Counted from the stretch's first letter, positions 19,737 through 29,156 are shown. The stretch is 64,000 nucleotides of DNA from Pseudomonas baetica (GCF_019733355.1 NZ_JAIHLQ010000032.1:22818-86817); one strand, 5' to 3'. The notes: generated from the letters alone by a model not told the origin. Translations and numbers: made by a program.

Positions 19737-22363
19737 GACTTCGCCTTCGGTTTACGTGCTCCGCCACTTTTGGCTGGAGCAGAACCCGCCTTCGGCGGGC
19801 CTTTACGGTGCTTGCTCGGTTTGGCTGGTTTGCCGCCGGTCGCCTTTTCAGGCGCCGACCGCCCGGTCTTTCCCCCGGACGCCGCTTTACCACCGTTTTT
19901 GGCGTCGGAAAGCAGCGCTTTCTTCATTTCACGGCTTTTACGCAGCTCGGCGTTTTTCGCCACGGCATCGCTCGGGCGATAGGCTTCGGCAGCTTTTTCC
20001 TTGGCCGGACGACGACTGGCGGTTTTTGCCGGCGCCTTTTCTTCCGAAGCCCTGGACGCTGGAGCTGCAGTTTCGTGACCGCGTTTTTTGCGACCAATCG
20101 GTGCGCTGATGGTTTTTTCAGCCATCTCGAAGTCGATCTTGCGCTCGTCAAGATCGACGCGCATCACGCGCACTTCAACGGTGTCGCCGAGACGGAAGCT
20201 ACGACCGGTGCGCTCGCCCGCCAGGCGGTGATGCACAGGGTCGAAGTGGTAGTAATCGCCCGGCAGCGCGGTGACATGCACCAGGCCTTCGACGTAGATA
20301 TCGGTCAGTTCGACGAACAGGCCGAAACCGGTCACTGCGGTGATCACGCCCGGGAACGATTCGCCCACGCGATCCTTCATGAACTCGCACTTGAGCCAGT
20401 TCACTACGTCGCGGGTCGCTTCATCGGCACGGCGCTCGCTCATCGAGCATTGCTCGCCGAGTTGCTCCAGCGCCGCTTCGTCGTACGGATAGATGCGTGC
20501 CTTCGGAATGGTCATGGCACCGGCACGGCGAACGTGCGGGGTGTCTTGCTTGGAATGGATCACGCTGCGGATCGCGCGGTGCGTAAGCAGGTCCGGGTAA
20601 CGACGGATCGGCGAGGTGAAGTGGGTATAGGCTTCGTAATTCAGGCCGAAATGGCCATCGTTTTCAGCGCTGTACACTGCCTGACTCAACGAACGCAGCA
20701 TTACGGTCTGGATCAGGTGGAAATCCGGACGATCCTTGATGCTCGCCAGCAGTGCCTGATAGTCCTTCGGCGACGGACCGTCCTTGCCTTTGTGCAGGGA
20801 CAGGCCAAGTTCGCCAAGGAAGGCGCGCAGCTTTTCCAGACGCTCCGGCGGCGGGCCAGCGTGAACGCGGTACAGTGCAGGGATTTCGTGCTTCTTCAGG
20901 AATTCGGCGGTGGCCACGTTGGCCGCCAGCATGCATTCCTCGATCAGCTTGTGAGCATCGTTACGGATGGTCGGACGGATTTCGGCAATTTTGCGTTCGG
21001 AACCGAAGATGATCCGGGTTTCCTGAGTCTCGAAATCGATCGCGCCACGCACATGACGGGCGGCCAGCAACACTTTGTAGAGCGAATAAAGCTGCTTGAG
21101 GTGCGGCACGACGTCGGTGTATTCGCCACGCAATTTACGCGCTTCGACAACCTTCGGCGTTTCCAGCATCGCGCTGACCTTGTTGTAGGTCAGACGAGCG
21201 TGGGAATGAATCACCGCTTCATAGAAGCAGTAGTCAGTCATTTCGCCAGACTTGGAGATGGTCATCTCGCAAACCATGGCCAGACGATCGACATGCGGGT
21301 TCAGCGAGCAGAGGCCGTTGGACAACTGCTCTGGCAGCATCGGCACTACGCGCTCAGGGAAGTACACCGAGTTGCCGCGCACCTGGGCTTCGTTGTCCAG
21401 CGCCGAGCCGATTTTCACGTAACTGGAAACATCGGCAATCGCCACGTACAACTTCCAGCCACCGGAAAACAGACGCAGCTTGCCAGGCTTGGCTTCGCAA
21501 TAGACCGCATCGTCGAAGTCGCGGGCATCTTCGCCGTCGATGGTGACGAACGGCAGATGGCGCAGATCGACGCGCTTCTCTTTGTCTTTATCTTCCACTT
21601 CCGGCTTGAGCTTGGCGGCTTCTTTGAGAACCGCTTCAGGCCAGACGTGCGGAATGTCGTAGGTACGCAGGGCGACATCGATTTCCATGCCCGGCGCCAT
21701 GTAGTTGCCGACCACCTCAACCACATCGCCTTGCGGCTGAAAGCGTGGCGTCGGCCAGTGAGTGATCTTCACCTCAACGAACTGGCCGACCTGGGCGTTG
21801 GCATTGCGACCCGGGGTCACCAGCACTTCTTGCTGGATCTTCGGATTGTCCGCAACGACGAAGCCGATGCCGCCCTCTTCAAAGTAGCGACCGACAATGC
21901 TTTCGTGAGCACGGGTCACCACTTCAACGATCACACCTTCGCGGCGACCGCGACGATCGAGGCCGGAAACACGGGCCAGCGCGCGATCACCGTCGAACAC
22001 CAGGCGCATTTGCGCCGGGCTCATGAACAGGTCATCGCTACCGTCGTCCGGCACCAGGAAGCCAAAGCCGTCACGGTGACCGCTGATGCGACCGAGGATC
22101 AGGTCGAGCTTATCCACCGGTGCGTAAGTACCACGACGGGTGTAGATCAGTTGAGCGTCGCGCTCCATGGCGCGCAGGCGGCGGCGCAGGGCTTCGACCT
22201 GGTCTTCTGTGGTCAGACCAAACTCTTCGACCAGTTGCTCGCGGGCAGCAGGCGAACCCCGATCGGCGAGATGCGCCAGGATCAGTTCGCGGCTAGGAAT
22301 AGGGTTTTCATATTTTTCCGCTTCACGAGCGGCCTCGGGATCGAGGGACTGCCAATCGGCCAT
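19733..22363 (-). CDS. rnr: Ribonuclease R
   Basis: This 876-aa 3'-5' exoribonuclease has the expected order: an N-terminal helix-turn-helix region, cold-shock domains, the RNB catalytic domain with DGEDARDFDDAVYCEA (metal-binding aspartates), an S1 domain (GVITAVTGFGLFVELTDIYV) and a long basic lysine/alanine-rich C-terminus from about residue 740. The tail is used in E. coli for ribosome binding and turnover. Start at MADWQSLDPEAAREAEKYEN. It is the first gene of the rnr-rlmB operon; the promoter should lie in the 225 bp before the first tRNA-Leu. Confidence 0.97.
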   Translation of the reverse strand: MADWQSLDPEAAREAEKYENPIPSRELILAHLADRGSPAAREQLVEEFGLTTEDQVEALRRRLRAMERDAQLIYTRRGTYAPVDKLDLILGRISGHRDGFGFLVPDDGSDDLFMSPAQMRLVFDGDRALARVSGLDRRGRREGVIVEVVTRAHESIVGRYFEEGGIGFVVADNPKIQQEVLVTPGRNANAQVGQFVEVKITHWPTPRFQPQGDVVEVVGNYMAPGMEIDVALRTYDIPHVWPEAVLKEAAKLKPEVEDKDKEKRVDLRHLPFVTIDGEDARDFDDAVYCEAKPGKLRLFSGGWKLYVAIADVSSYVKIGSALDNEAQVRGNSVYFPERVVPMLPEQLSNGLCSLNPHVDRLAMVCEMTISKSGEMTDYCFYEAVIHSHARLTYNKVSAMLETPKVVEARKLRGEYTDVVPHLKQLYSLYKVLLAARHVRGAIDFETQETRIIFGSERKIAEIRPTIRNDAHKLIEECMLAANVATAEFLKKHEIPALYRVHAGPPPERLEKLRAFLGELGLSLHKGKDGPSPKDYQALLASIKDRPDFHLIQTVMLRSLSQAVYSAENDGHFGLNYEAYTHFTSPIRRYPDLLTHRAIRSVIHSKQDTPHVRRAGAMTIPKARIYPYDEAALEQLGEQCSMSERRADEATRDVVNWLKCEFMKDRVGESFPGVITAVTGFGLFVELTDIYVEGLVHVTALPGDYYHFDPVHHRLAGERTGRSFRLGDTVEVRVMRVDLDERKIDFEMAEKTISAPIGRKKRGHETAAPASRASEEKAPAKTASRRPAKEKAAEAYRPSDAVAKNAELRKSREMKKALLSDAKNGGKAASGGKTGRSAPEKATGGKPAKPSKHRKGPPKAGSAPAKSGGARKPKAKS

Positions 22364-22523
22364 TAGATAGTTTTCACCTTGTCTATATACGGGTTAGTTT
22401 GGCATAGGCGCCATCAAACGGGAAATTTCCGACTCTATAAGGCCCTTCTGAAGCCCTGTATCGAAGCTGGAAAGCCGTTTTGAACACCGCCGGTAAAAAA
22501 ACCATTTTTTTTGCTGGCAGGGG

Positions 22524-22552
22524 TTTACAGTTAAAAAGACGCTCCGTATAGT
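22524..22552 (+). promoter_or_regulatory. Promoter of first tRNA-Leu
   Basis: A -35 box TTTACA (22524-22529) and a -10 box TATAGT (22547-22552) are separated by 17 bases and followed by GC-rich discriminator sequence, as expected for stable-RNA promoters. The tRNA starts 37 bases after the -10 box. Confidence 0.8.
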
Positions 22553-22588
22553 GCGCGCCATCGATGACGCAGATGCGCTGCCGATACT

Positions 22589-22675
22589 GCCCAGATGGTG
22601 AAATTGGTAGACACGCCAGCTTCAGGTGCTGGTGACCTTACGGTCGTGGAAGTTCGAGTCTTCTTCTGGGCACCA
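22589..22675 (+). tRNA. tRNA-Leu (anticodon CAG)
   Basis: This 87-base sequence folds as a class II tRNA: acceptor GCCCAGA / TCTGGGC, anticodon stem CCAGC / GCTGG with loop TTCAGGT (anticodon CAG), a long variable arm (GACCTTACGGTC), T arm around GTTCGAGTC, and an encoded CCA end. It reads the leucine codon CTG. Confidence 0.97.
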
Positions 22676-22716
22676 ATTTAGAGCTTGAGACTAGATCAGT
22701 TTCAAGGCTCACACAA

Positions 22717-22738
22717 AACCCGCGAAAGCGGGTTTTTT
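22717..22738 (+). terminator. Terminator of first tRNA-Leu
   Basis: AACCCGC GAAA GCGGGTT followed by a run of T residues, 41 bases past the tRNA end. This is a textbook intrinsic terminator. Confidence 0.92.
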
Positions 22739-22791
22739 GCATTCTAAGGAACGGTTTTCTTAAAACTGATTTATTAAAATTAAATCAGGGG

Positions 22792-22820
22792 TTTACAGAT
22801 TAAAACGCGCTCCGTATAGT
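22792..22820 (+). promoter_or_regulatory. Promoter of second tRNA-Leu
   Basis: TTTACA (22792-22797) and TATAGT (22815-22820) with a 17-base spacer repeat the first tRNA promoter almost exactly, including the shared element GCTCCG before the -10 box. Confidence 0.8.
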
Positions 22821-22855
22821 GCGCCACATCAACAGCGGCAACGCTAGCGATGATT

Positions 22856-22942
22856 GCCCAGATGGTGAAATTGGTAGACACGCCAGCTTCAGGTGCTGGT
22901 GACCTTACGGTCGTGGAAGTTCGAGTCTTCTTCTGGGCACCA
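22856..22942 (+). tRNA. tRNA-Leu (anticodon CAG), second copy
   Basis: The 87-base sequence is the same as the copy at 22589, with anticodon CAG and encoded CCA. It lies 267 bp further on and has its own promoter and terminator. Confidence 0.97.
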
Positions 22943-22977
22943 ATTCAAATTCAAGGTTAAGGCCTTGGATTTCACAG

Positions 22978-22999
22978 AAACCCGCGAAAGCGGGTTTTT
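22978..22999 (+). terminator. Terminator of second tRNA-Leu
   Basis: AAACCCGC GAAA GCGGG followed by TTTTT, a copy of the first tRNA terminator, 35 bases past the tRNA end. Confidence 0.92.
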
Positions 23000-23076
23000 G
23001 CGTTTCTGGCATTTGAAAATCCATTCCCCTCGCGATAGCAAACCTGTGCCCACGCCACAAGGCGCATTTGAGAAAC

Positions 23077-23095
23077 AATATCGTTTATCATTGTT
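23077..23095 (+). promoter_or_regulatory. Possible Fur box upstream of iron-binding protein gene
   Basis: The 19-base site AATATCGTTTATCATTGTT agrees with the classical Fur consensus at about 12 of 19 positions and lies 37 bases before the start codon. It fits iron-repressed expression. The match was counted by eye. Confidence 0.5.
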
Positions 23096-23132
23096 GCAAG
23101 TTTTTGCAATGCGACAGTGAGGAACCCTGCGA

Positions 23133-24143
23133 ATGACGTTTCGAAATACCCTGCGCCGAGGCTTTACCTTCACCCTCCTCGGCCTGGCACTCGCCACCCC
23201 CCTCGCCCAGGCTGCCGATGCGGTTTCCCTGACTCTCTATAACGGCCAACACAAGGAAGTCGGCGACGCGATCGCCAAAGCCTTTGAAGCCAAGACCGGT
23301 ATTCACGTCAATGTCCGCAAAGGCAGCAGCAATCAGCTCGCCAGCCAGATCATCGAAGAAGGCGACCGCTCCCCCGCCGACGTGATCTACACCGAAGAAT
23401 CCCCTCCACTGAACAACCTCGGCGAACAGGGCCTGCTGGCCAAGACCGATGACGCCACCCTGGCCGTACTGCCGAAAAAATACGTCGCTGGCAACGGTAC
23501 CTGGATCGGCGTCACCGCTCGCGTTCGAGTGGCCGCGTTCAACCCGACACTGATCGACGAAAAAGACCTGCCAACGTCGGTGATGGAATTCTCCGAGCCG
23601 AAATGGCAGGGCAAGATCGGCTTTGTGCCAACCAGCGGCGCCTTCCAGGAACAGGCCGTAGCAATCATCAAGATGCACGGTCGTGATGCCGCCGAAGAAT
23701 GGCTGACCGGCCTGCGCGCTTTCGGCAAGACCTACAGCAACAACATGGTCGCGCTCAAAGCCGTCGAGAACGGTGAAGTTGCCGCTGTACTGGTGAACAA
23801 CTACTACTGGTTTGCCCTGCAACGCGAGAAAGGCCAACTGGATTCCAAACTGCACTACTTCACCGGTGGCGATGTCGGCGGCTTGATTACCGTTTCCAGT
23901 GCTGCCGTGCTGAAATCCAGCGAACACCCAAAAGAAGCGCAGCAATTGCTCGCCTACATGGCCAGCGAAGAAGGCCAGCGCGTGATCACCCAAACCACCG
24001 CCGAATACCCGCTGCACAAAGGCATGGAATCGGATCGCGGCCTCAAGCCGTTCAGCGAACTGGAAGGGCCGAACGTCACGCCGGCCGATTTGGGCAACGC
24101 CGAAGAGGCACTGGAGTTGGAACGTGAAGTTGGCTTGAACTGA
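23133..24143 (+). CDS. Periplasmic ferric-iron-binding protein of an ABC transporter
   Basis: The 336-aa protein opens with a signal peptide (MTFRNTLRRGFTFTLLGLAL, cleavage likely after AQA at residues 26-28). The mature part is an FbpA/HitA/FutA-type binding protein: LYNGQHKEVGDAIAKAFEAK at the start, the hinge text YTEESPPLNNLGEQG, and the tandem tyrosines Tyr224-Tyr225 in NNYYWFAL that coordinate Fe(III) in the family. It delivers ferric iron to the permease encoded next; the stop and the permease ATG share one base (TGATG). A Fur-like site lies upstream. Confidence 0.92.
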   Translation: MTFRNTLRRGFTFTLLGLALATPLAQAADAVSLTLYNGQHKEVGDAIAKAFEAKTGIHVNVRKGSSNQLASQIIEEGDRSPADVIYTEESPPLNNLGEQGLLAKTDDATLAVLPKKYVAGNGTWIGVTARVRVAAFNPTLIDEKDLPTSVMEFSEPKWQGKIGFVPTSGAFQEQAVAIIKMHGRDAAEEWLTGLRAFGKTYSNNMVALKAVENGEVAAVLVNNYYWFALQREKGQLDSKLHYFTGGDVGGLITVSSAAVLKSSEHPKEAQQLLAYMASEEGQRVITQTTAEYPLHKGMESDRGLKPFSELEGPNVTPADLGNAEEALELEREVGLN

Positions 24144-25708
24144 TGGCCGCATCGTTATCCGCCCCCGCCGCGCGCGGGGGCTACGTGCCACGGCGCAAGC
24201 GACCATCGATCTGGCTGGTGCTGCCGGTATTGTTATTGGTGGTCATGAGCCTGTTGCCGCTGGCCTACGTTGGGATAAAGACTTGGCAGGCCGGCTGGGC
24301 CGAGGCGCTGCATTTGTTGTGGCGCCCCTATGTCTTCGGTCTACTGCGCAATACGCTGGCCTTGATGGTCGGCGTGACGATCACCTGCGGCGTGATCGGT
24401 CTGTCGCTGGCCTGGCTGCTGGAGCGCAGCAATCTGCCGGGGCGGCGTTTGTGGGGTGTGATCCTGTGCTTGCCGTTCGCGGTTCCGGCGTTTGTCAGCA
24501 GCTTCACCTGGGTTTCGCTGAGCGCACAGTTCGAAGGCCTCGGCGGGGCGATTCTGGTGATGAGCCTGTCGAAATACCCGCTGATCTTTCTGCCAGTGGC
24601 GGCAACTCTGCGCAATCTCGATCCTTCTCTCGAAGAGTCAGCCCGCACCCTGGGGCAGAATCGCTGGGGCGTTTTTTTCCGGGTCACCCTGCCCCTGCTC
24701 TGGCCGTCACTGCTGGCCGGCTCGCTGCTGATCGCCTTACACATGCTGGTGGAGTTCGGCGCGCTGTCGATCATTGGCCTGCAAACCTTTACCACGGCGA
24801 TCTACCAACAATTCGAACTGGAATTCAGCAACGCCAATGCGGCAATGCTGTCCGCCGTGCTGCTCGCGCTGTGCCTGGTGCTGCTGTGGTTGGAACTGCG
24901 AGTGCGCGGCAAGGGCCGGCACGTGCGCACCGGGCAAGGTGCGGCGCGTCAGGCTGAACAGGTTCTGCTAGGACCTTGGGCGGCGGTCGGCCAGTTGTAT
25001 TGCCTGATCCTGGCGATCATTGGCAGCGGGATTCCACTGGGCATGCTGGCGTACTGGCTGGCTGTGGGCTCTTCGGCTGCATTCCCGGTTGCGGCCATTA
25101 CCGAGGCGCTGCTGTCATCGCTGGCGTTATCGCTGGGTGGCGCGGCACTGTGCCTGTTGCTGGCAGTGCCGGTCGGGCTGCTGGTGGTGCGCTATAAAGG
25201 CCAACTGGCGATCTGGGCCGAACGCTTGCCGTATCTGCTGCATGCGTTGCCGGGGTTGGTGATTGCGCTGACGCTGGTGTATTTCGCCCTGCATTACGTA
25301 CCAGTGCTCTATCAGACGTCCGGCCTGTTGCTGATCGCTTATGCGCTGTTGTTCCTGCCGCTGGCTCAGGCTCCGATCCGCACAGCACTGAACAAGGCAG
25401 CACCGCAGCTGGAAGAGGCTGCACGCACAATGGGCGCATCGTCGTTTACGGCGTTTTGCCGGGTGACCCTGCCGATCATCTTCCCGGCATTGGGCGCAGC
25501 GTTTGCGTTGGTGTTTCTGGATGCTATGAAGGAATTGACCGCGACTTTGCTGCTGAGTCCGACCGGTCTCAATACGTTGGCAACCGAGGTGTGGGCGCAT
25601 ACGGCGAATGTCGAGTTTGCAGCCGCAGCGCCTTATGCGGCGCTGTTGATTGTGGTTTCTGGATTGCCGGTTTATCTGCTGACAACCCGGATGTACCTGA
25701 GCCGCTGA
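24143..25708 (+). CDS. Fused two-domain ferric-iron ABC permease
   Basis: This 521-aa inner-membrane protein has about twelve membrane segments and two permease (BPD_transp_1) halves. Each half carries the EAA-type loop that contacts the ATPase: LEESARTLGQNRWGVFFRVT (first) and LEEAARTMGASSFTAFCRVT (second). This duplicated layout is typical of FbpB/SfuB iron permeases. It overlaps the binding-protein gene by one base. No ATP-binding subunit follows: the next gene is a chemoreceptor on the other strand, so the ATPase must be encoded elsewhere or be shared. Confidence 0.92.
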   Translation: MAASLSAPAARGGYVPRRKRPSIWLVLPVLLLVVMSLLPLAYVGIKTWQAGWAEALHLLWRPYVFGLLRNTLALMVGVTITCGVIGLSLAWLLERSNLPGRRLWGVILCLPFAVPAFVSSFTWVSLSAQFEGLGGAILVMSLSKYPLIFLPVAATLRNLDPSLEESARTLGQNRWGVFFRVTLPLLWPSLLAGSLLIALHMLVEFGALSIIGLQTFTTAIYQQFELEFSNANAAMLSAVLLALCLVLLWLELRVRGKGRHVRTGQGAARQAEQVLLGPWAAVGQLYCLILAIIGSGIPLGMLAYWLAVGSSAAFPVAAITEALLSSLALSLGGAALCLLLAVPVGLLVVRYKGQLAIWAERLPYLLHALPGLVIALTLVYFALHYVPVLYQTSGLLLIAYALLFLPLAQAPIRTALNKAAPQLEEAARTMGASSFTAFCRVTLPIIFPALGAAFALVFLDAMKELTATLLLSPTGLNTLATEVWAHTANVEFAAAAPYAALLIVVSGLPVYLLTTRMYLSR

Positions 25709-25722
25709 AACGGCCATCGCGA

Positions 25723-25776
25723 GCCGACTCACTCCCAGAGTGGAATGCATTCCCCTGTGGGAGTGAGCCGACTGGC
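25723..25776. repeat. Short inverted repeat, degenerate REP-like
   Basis: Imperfect inverted arms (GCCGACTCACTCCCA and TGGGAGTGAGCCGACT) lie between the convergent permease and chemoreceptor genes. The GTGGGAG core resembles REP sequences, but the rest is shortened. It may serve as a transcription end. Confidence 0.55.
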
Positions 25777-25789
25777 AATCGGGCCTGAA

Positions 25790-27724
25790 TCACGCCCTGA
25801 ATTGCCCCAGGCTCGCCTTGAGCTGGGCCGCCAAACCATCCAGCACCTTGCCACTGGCCGTGGTCTCCACCACCGCTTGAGCGGCTTTCTCGGCTTGAGC
25901 ATGAATCGTCTCGACCCGCCCACGCACTGCCTGAGCCCCTTGCGCCTGATGCGCCGCCGCCTGCGTGGCCAAACCAATTGCCGCGTGCACCTGTTCGACC
26001 GACACCTGCACAGATTGCTGTAAGCGCGCGCTATCACGCAGCACCAGCAAACCTTCGCTGGCCTGACGCCCAGCCTGACCAATCGCCTCCACCGCCTCAC
26101 GCGCGCCCTGCTGCAAAGCCACAATGTGCGCTTGAATGTCGCCGGTAGAACTCTGGGTTTTACTCGCCAGCGCACGAACCTCGTCTGCCACCACGGCGAA
26201 ACCGCGCCCGGTCTCGCCCGCCCGCGCCGCTTCGATAGCAGCGTTCAGCGCCAGCAAATTGGTTTGCTCGGCAATCCCGTGAATCACTGTCAGCACTACT
26301 TCAATCTGCTCGCTCTGCTGCGCCAGTCGCTCGATGACTTTTGCCCCGGTATCGACCTGTCCGGCGAGCGCCTCGATCAGGCTGCCGACCTTGGCCGACG
26401 TACGGGTGTTTTCATCGGTGGCCTGTCGAATGTCGACCACCTGCTTCAACGCCGCCTGCATGGCATGGCTTTCCGATTGCGCCTCATCAGCCATTTGCGA
26501 CAGTGCGCGCAGACTTTCCGCCACTTCGTCGCGCTGCATCCCGGCCGCTGCATCCGCGCCGGCATTGCGCAGGGTCATCGCACCGATTTCCACACCAGTG
26601 CGCTGAGCCACGTCGCCCGCCTCGCGCACGATCGGCTGCAACTTATCCACAAAGCGATTGACCGCCGAGGCCATGTCGCCGATCTCATCCTTGCTGTTGA
26701 TTTGCACACGCTTGGTCAGATCGCCCTCACCCGCAGCGAGATCATCCATCGCAGCATTGAGCATCTTCAGGCGATTGACCACACGATGACCCAGCACCAC
26801 GGCCAACAACAGCAGCACACCAGCACCGACCAACGCCAGGCCCATGCCGATCCGCCAGCGCAGAGTTGCAGCGGCGTCCTGCACGGTACTGGCGGTATTG
26901 GCTTTCATTTCTGCCGCAGTCGACTGCGCCGATTGCAGGCGCGCGCGCATGGCGGTCGCACTGTCGGCTGCCGCGCCTTTGAGGCTGTCACCAACCAACT
27001 GATCACTGCTGGCGATCAACGCCGAGAAGCGTTTATCCAGCGCCGCCAGATCGGTCTCTACGGACGCCGTGGAGACCCCCATCAACACCTTGCCGATTTC
27101 CACGCCATTGGGATTGATCGACGCTTCGAGGTAATAGACCGAAGGGTCGTTCTTCGCCGCATTCAGCACTTTATCCAGCGCACGCTCACCTTGACCCTTT
27201 TCCAGCAAGGCCTTGTTGATCGGGTTTTCGCGGTTGAGATAACGGGTCAGGTGCTGACCGGTCGCATCGTCGTACACAACGAACAGCACGTTGGGGTTGC
27301 GCTGGGCGCGACGGGCGAATTCGGACAAAGTCGGTACATCGCTATCCCACATCGCGCGAGGTGCAACGGAAGCCAGCAATTGGGCCATGTCATTGGCCGA
27401 ATCCTGCAGATCCTTTTCCAGTGTCGCGCGAAGTTGTGCCTGCTCTTCCTTCAAACGCGACGACAGACCAGCGGTCAGCCGCTGACGAGTGTTGGCGGAC
27501 AAGGCGTCAAGACTCGACGTGACTTCACGCCCAGCCTGCTCCAGTTCGCCGGAAAGTTTCTGGCTGTCAGCACCGAGCCGCACCGCCAGATCAGCTTCCA
27601 GCGCGGTGACCGTGCTCCGTGTCAGGGCGACAGCCACCAACACCTGCACCAAAAGGGCGATACCAAGGGTAACGAATACAGGCCGCAATAAACGGCTTTG
27701 TAACAGTGAGAGAACGGCCGACAC
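25790..27724 (-). CDS. Methyl-accepting chemotaxis protein
   Basis: The protein is 644 aa from a GTG start at 27724 (VSAVLSLLQSRLLRPVFVTL), preferred because GAGG stands 8 bases upstream; ATG 27751 and 27829 are in-frame alternatives. Order: N-terminal membrane helix (PVFVTLGIALLVQVLVAVAL), a ~270-residue periplasmic sensor with coiled-coil segments and the motif PNVLFVVYDDATGQHLTRYL, a second membrane helix (MGLALVGAGVLLLLAVVLGH), HAMP domain, and a signalling domain with the conserved hairpin tip EQTNLLALNAAIEAARAGE. It relays ligand binding to CheA/CheW. Ligand unknown. The C-terminus lacks a CheR-docking pentapeptide. Confidence 0.93.
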   Translation of the reverse strand: MSAVLSLLQSRLLRPVFVTLGIALLVQVLVAVALTRSTVTALEADLAVRLGADSQKLSGELEQAGREVTSSLDALSANTRQRLTAGLSSRLKEEQAQLRATLEKDLQDSANDMAQLLASVAPRAMWDSDVPTLSEFARRAQRNPNVLFVVYDDATGQHLTRYLNRENPINKALLEKGQGERALDKVLNAAKNDPSVYYLEASINPNGVEIGKVLMGVSTASVETDLAALDKRFSALIASSDQLVGDSLKGAAADSATAMRARLQSAQSTAAEMKANTASTVQDAAATLRWRIGMGLALVGAGVLLLLAVVLGHRVVNRLKMLNAAMDDLAAGEGDLTKRVQINSKDEIGDMASAVNRFVDKLQPIVREAGDVAQRTGVEIGAMTLRNAGADAAAGMQRDEVAESLRALSQMADEAQSESHAMQAALKQVVDIRQATDENTRTSAKVGSLIEALAGQVDTGAKVIERLAQQSEQIEVVLTVIHGIAEQTNLLALNAAIEAARAGETGRGFAVVADEVRALASKTQSSTGDIQAHIVALQQGAREAVEAIGQAGRQASEGLLVLRDSARLQQSVQVSVEQVHAAIGLATQAAAHQAQGAQAVRGRVETIHAQAEKAAQAVVETTASGKVLDGLAAQLKASLGQFRA

Positions 27725-27817
27725 TGTGAATACCTCTACTTCTGACGCCATTAATTTGATGGCACTCTTGTAGACAGAATCACAGCAAAGGTCATGCCGT
27801 CCAACAGGCATAAACGA

Positions 27818-27849
27818 CAAAGGCCCCAATTAAGGGGCCTTTGTTTTTT
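27818..27849. terminator. Terminator downstream of purA
   Basis: CAAAGGCCCC / GGGGCCTTTG with a 6-base loop forms a 10-bp stem starting 20 bases past the purA stop. The best T run is on the plus strand; on the minus strand (purA direction) it is followed by TCGTTT. Confidence 0.75.
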
Positions 27850-27863
27850 ACATCAACGACTTA

Positions 27864-29156
27864 TCAAGCAAACGGATGGCGCAGAACGATGGTTTCGTTG
27901 CGATCCGGGCCCGTCGAAATAATGTCGATCGGCGCGCCGACCAGCTCTTCGATGCGCTTGATGTAGTTACGCGCAGCCTGTGGCAGCTCTTCCAGGGTCT
28001 TGGCACCCAGGGTGGATTCGCTCCAGCCCGGCATCTGCTCGTACACCGGCTCAAGGCCAATGTAGCTATCAGCGTCAGTTGGTGCATCGATCACTGCACC
28101 ATCAGCGTTCTTGTAGCCAACGCAGATGTTGATGGTTTCCAGACCGTCCAGTACGTCCAGCTTGGTCAGGCACAGGCCCGAGATGCTGTTCACATCGATA
28201 GCGCGACGCAGGATGACGGCGTCAAACCAGCCGCAACGACGGGCACGACCGGTGGTTGCACCGAACTCGTGGCCACGTTTGGCCAGGAATGCGCCAACAT
28301 CGTCGAACAGTTCAGTCGGGAAAGGTCCCGAACCCACACGAGTGGTGTAAGCCTTGGTGATGCCGAGGATGTAGTCCAGGAACATCGGACCAACACCGGA
28401 ACCAGTGGCGATGCCACCAGCCGTGGTGTTGGAGCTGGTGACGTACGGGTAGGTACCGTGGTCGATGTCCAGCAGCGAGCCTTGGGCGCCTTCGAACATG
28501 ATGTCTTTGCCGGCGCGACGCAGGTCGTGCAGTTCGGCAGTGACGTCGAGCATCATCGGCTTGAGCAGCTCAGCGTATTCCATGCACTCGTCGAGAGTCT
28601 TCTGGAAGTCGATGGCCGGCTCTTTGTAGTAATTGACCAGTACGAAGTTGTGGTAATCCAGCAACTCGCCCAGCTTGGCGGCGAAACGCTCGCGGTGGAA
28701 CAGGTCACCGATGCGCAGACCGCGACGTGCAACCTTGTCTTCGTAAGCCGGGCCGATGCCGCGACCGGTCGTACCGATCTTCAGCTCGCCACGGGCCTTT
28801 TCACGGGCCTGGTCCAGCGCAACGTGGTAGGACAGGATCAGCGGGCAAGACGGGCTGATACGCAGGCGCTCGCGCACCGGCACGCCTTTCTCCTCCAGCT
28901 TGTTGATTTCCCGCATCAGCGCGTCAGGTGCAACCACCACGCCGTTACCGATCAGGCACTGCACGCCTTCGCGCAATACGCCCGACGGGATCAGGTGCAA
29001 GACGGTTTTTTCGCCGTCGATCACCAGGGTGTGACCAGCGTTGTGGCCACCTTGGTAGCGCACTACGGCGGCAGCATGTTCGGTCAGCAGATCAACGATC
29101 TTGCCTTTGCCCTCATCACCCCACTGGGTGCCCAGGACTACGACATTCTTACCCAT
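27864..29156 (-). CDS. purA: Adenylosuccinate synthetase
   Basis: The 430-aa enzyme joins IMP and aspartate using GTP, the first committed step to AMP. It shows the GTP-binding N-terminus VLGTQWGDEGKGKIVDLL, the active-site stretch QGGHNAGHTLV, IGTTGRGIGPAYEDKVARRG and GARRC-like GRARRCGWFD. I chose ATG 29156 (MGKNVVVLG) over the upstream frame start at 29171 because GAGGA stands 8 bases before it and the length then fits E. coli PurA (432 aa). It follows hisZ by 54 bp in the same direction. Confidence 0.98.
   Translation of the reverse strand: MGKNVVVLGTQWGDEGKGKIVDLLTEHAAAVVRYQGGHNAGHTLVIDGEKTVLHLIPSGVLREGVQCLIGNGVVVAPDALMREINKLEEKGVPVRERLRISPSCPLILSYHVALDQAREKARGELKIGTTGRGIGPAYEDKVARRGLRIGDLFHRERFAAKLGELLDYHNFVLVNYYKEPAIDFQKTLDECMEYAELLKPMMLDVTAELHDLRRAGKDIMFEGAQGSLLDIDHGTYPYVTSSNTTAGGIATGSGVGPMFLDYILGITKAYTTRVGSGPFPTELFDDVGAFLAKRGHEFGATTGRARRCGWFDAVILRRAIDVNSISGLCLTKLDVLDGLETINICVGYKNADGAVIDAPTDADSYIGLEPVYEQMPGWSESTLGAKTLEELPQAARNYIKRIEELVGAPIDIISTGPDRNETIVLRHPFA

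Noticed and set aside
19808..22366. Plus-strand open frame of 852 codons
   Set aside because: It is the antisense shadow of rnr, a common effect of high-GC codon use in pseudomonads.
22589..22942. tRNA-Leu genes as an integration (att) site
   Set aside because: The genes next to them are core genes or an ordinary iron transporter; there is no integrase and no partial tRNA repeat further along.
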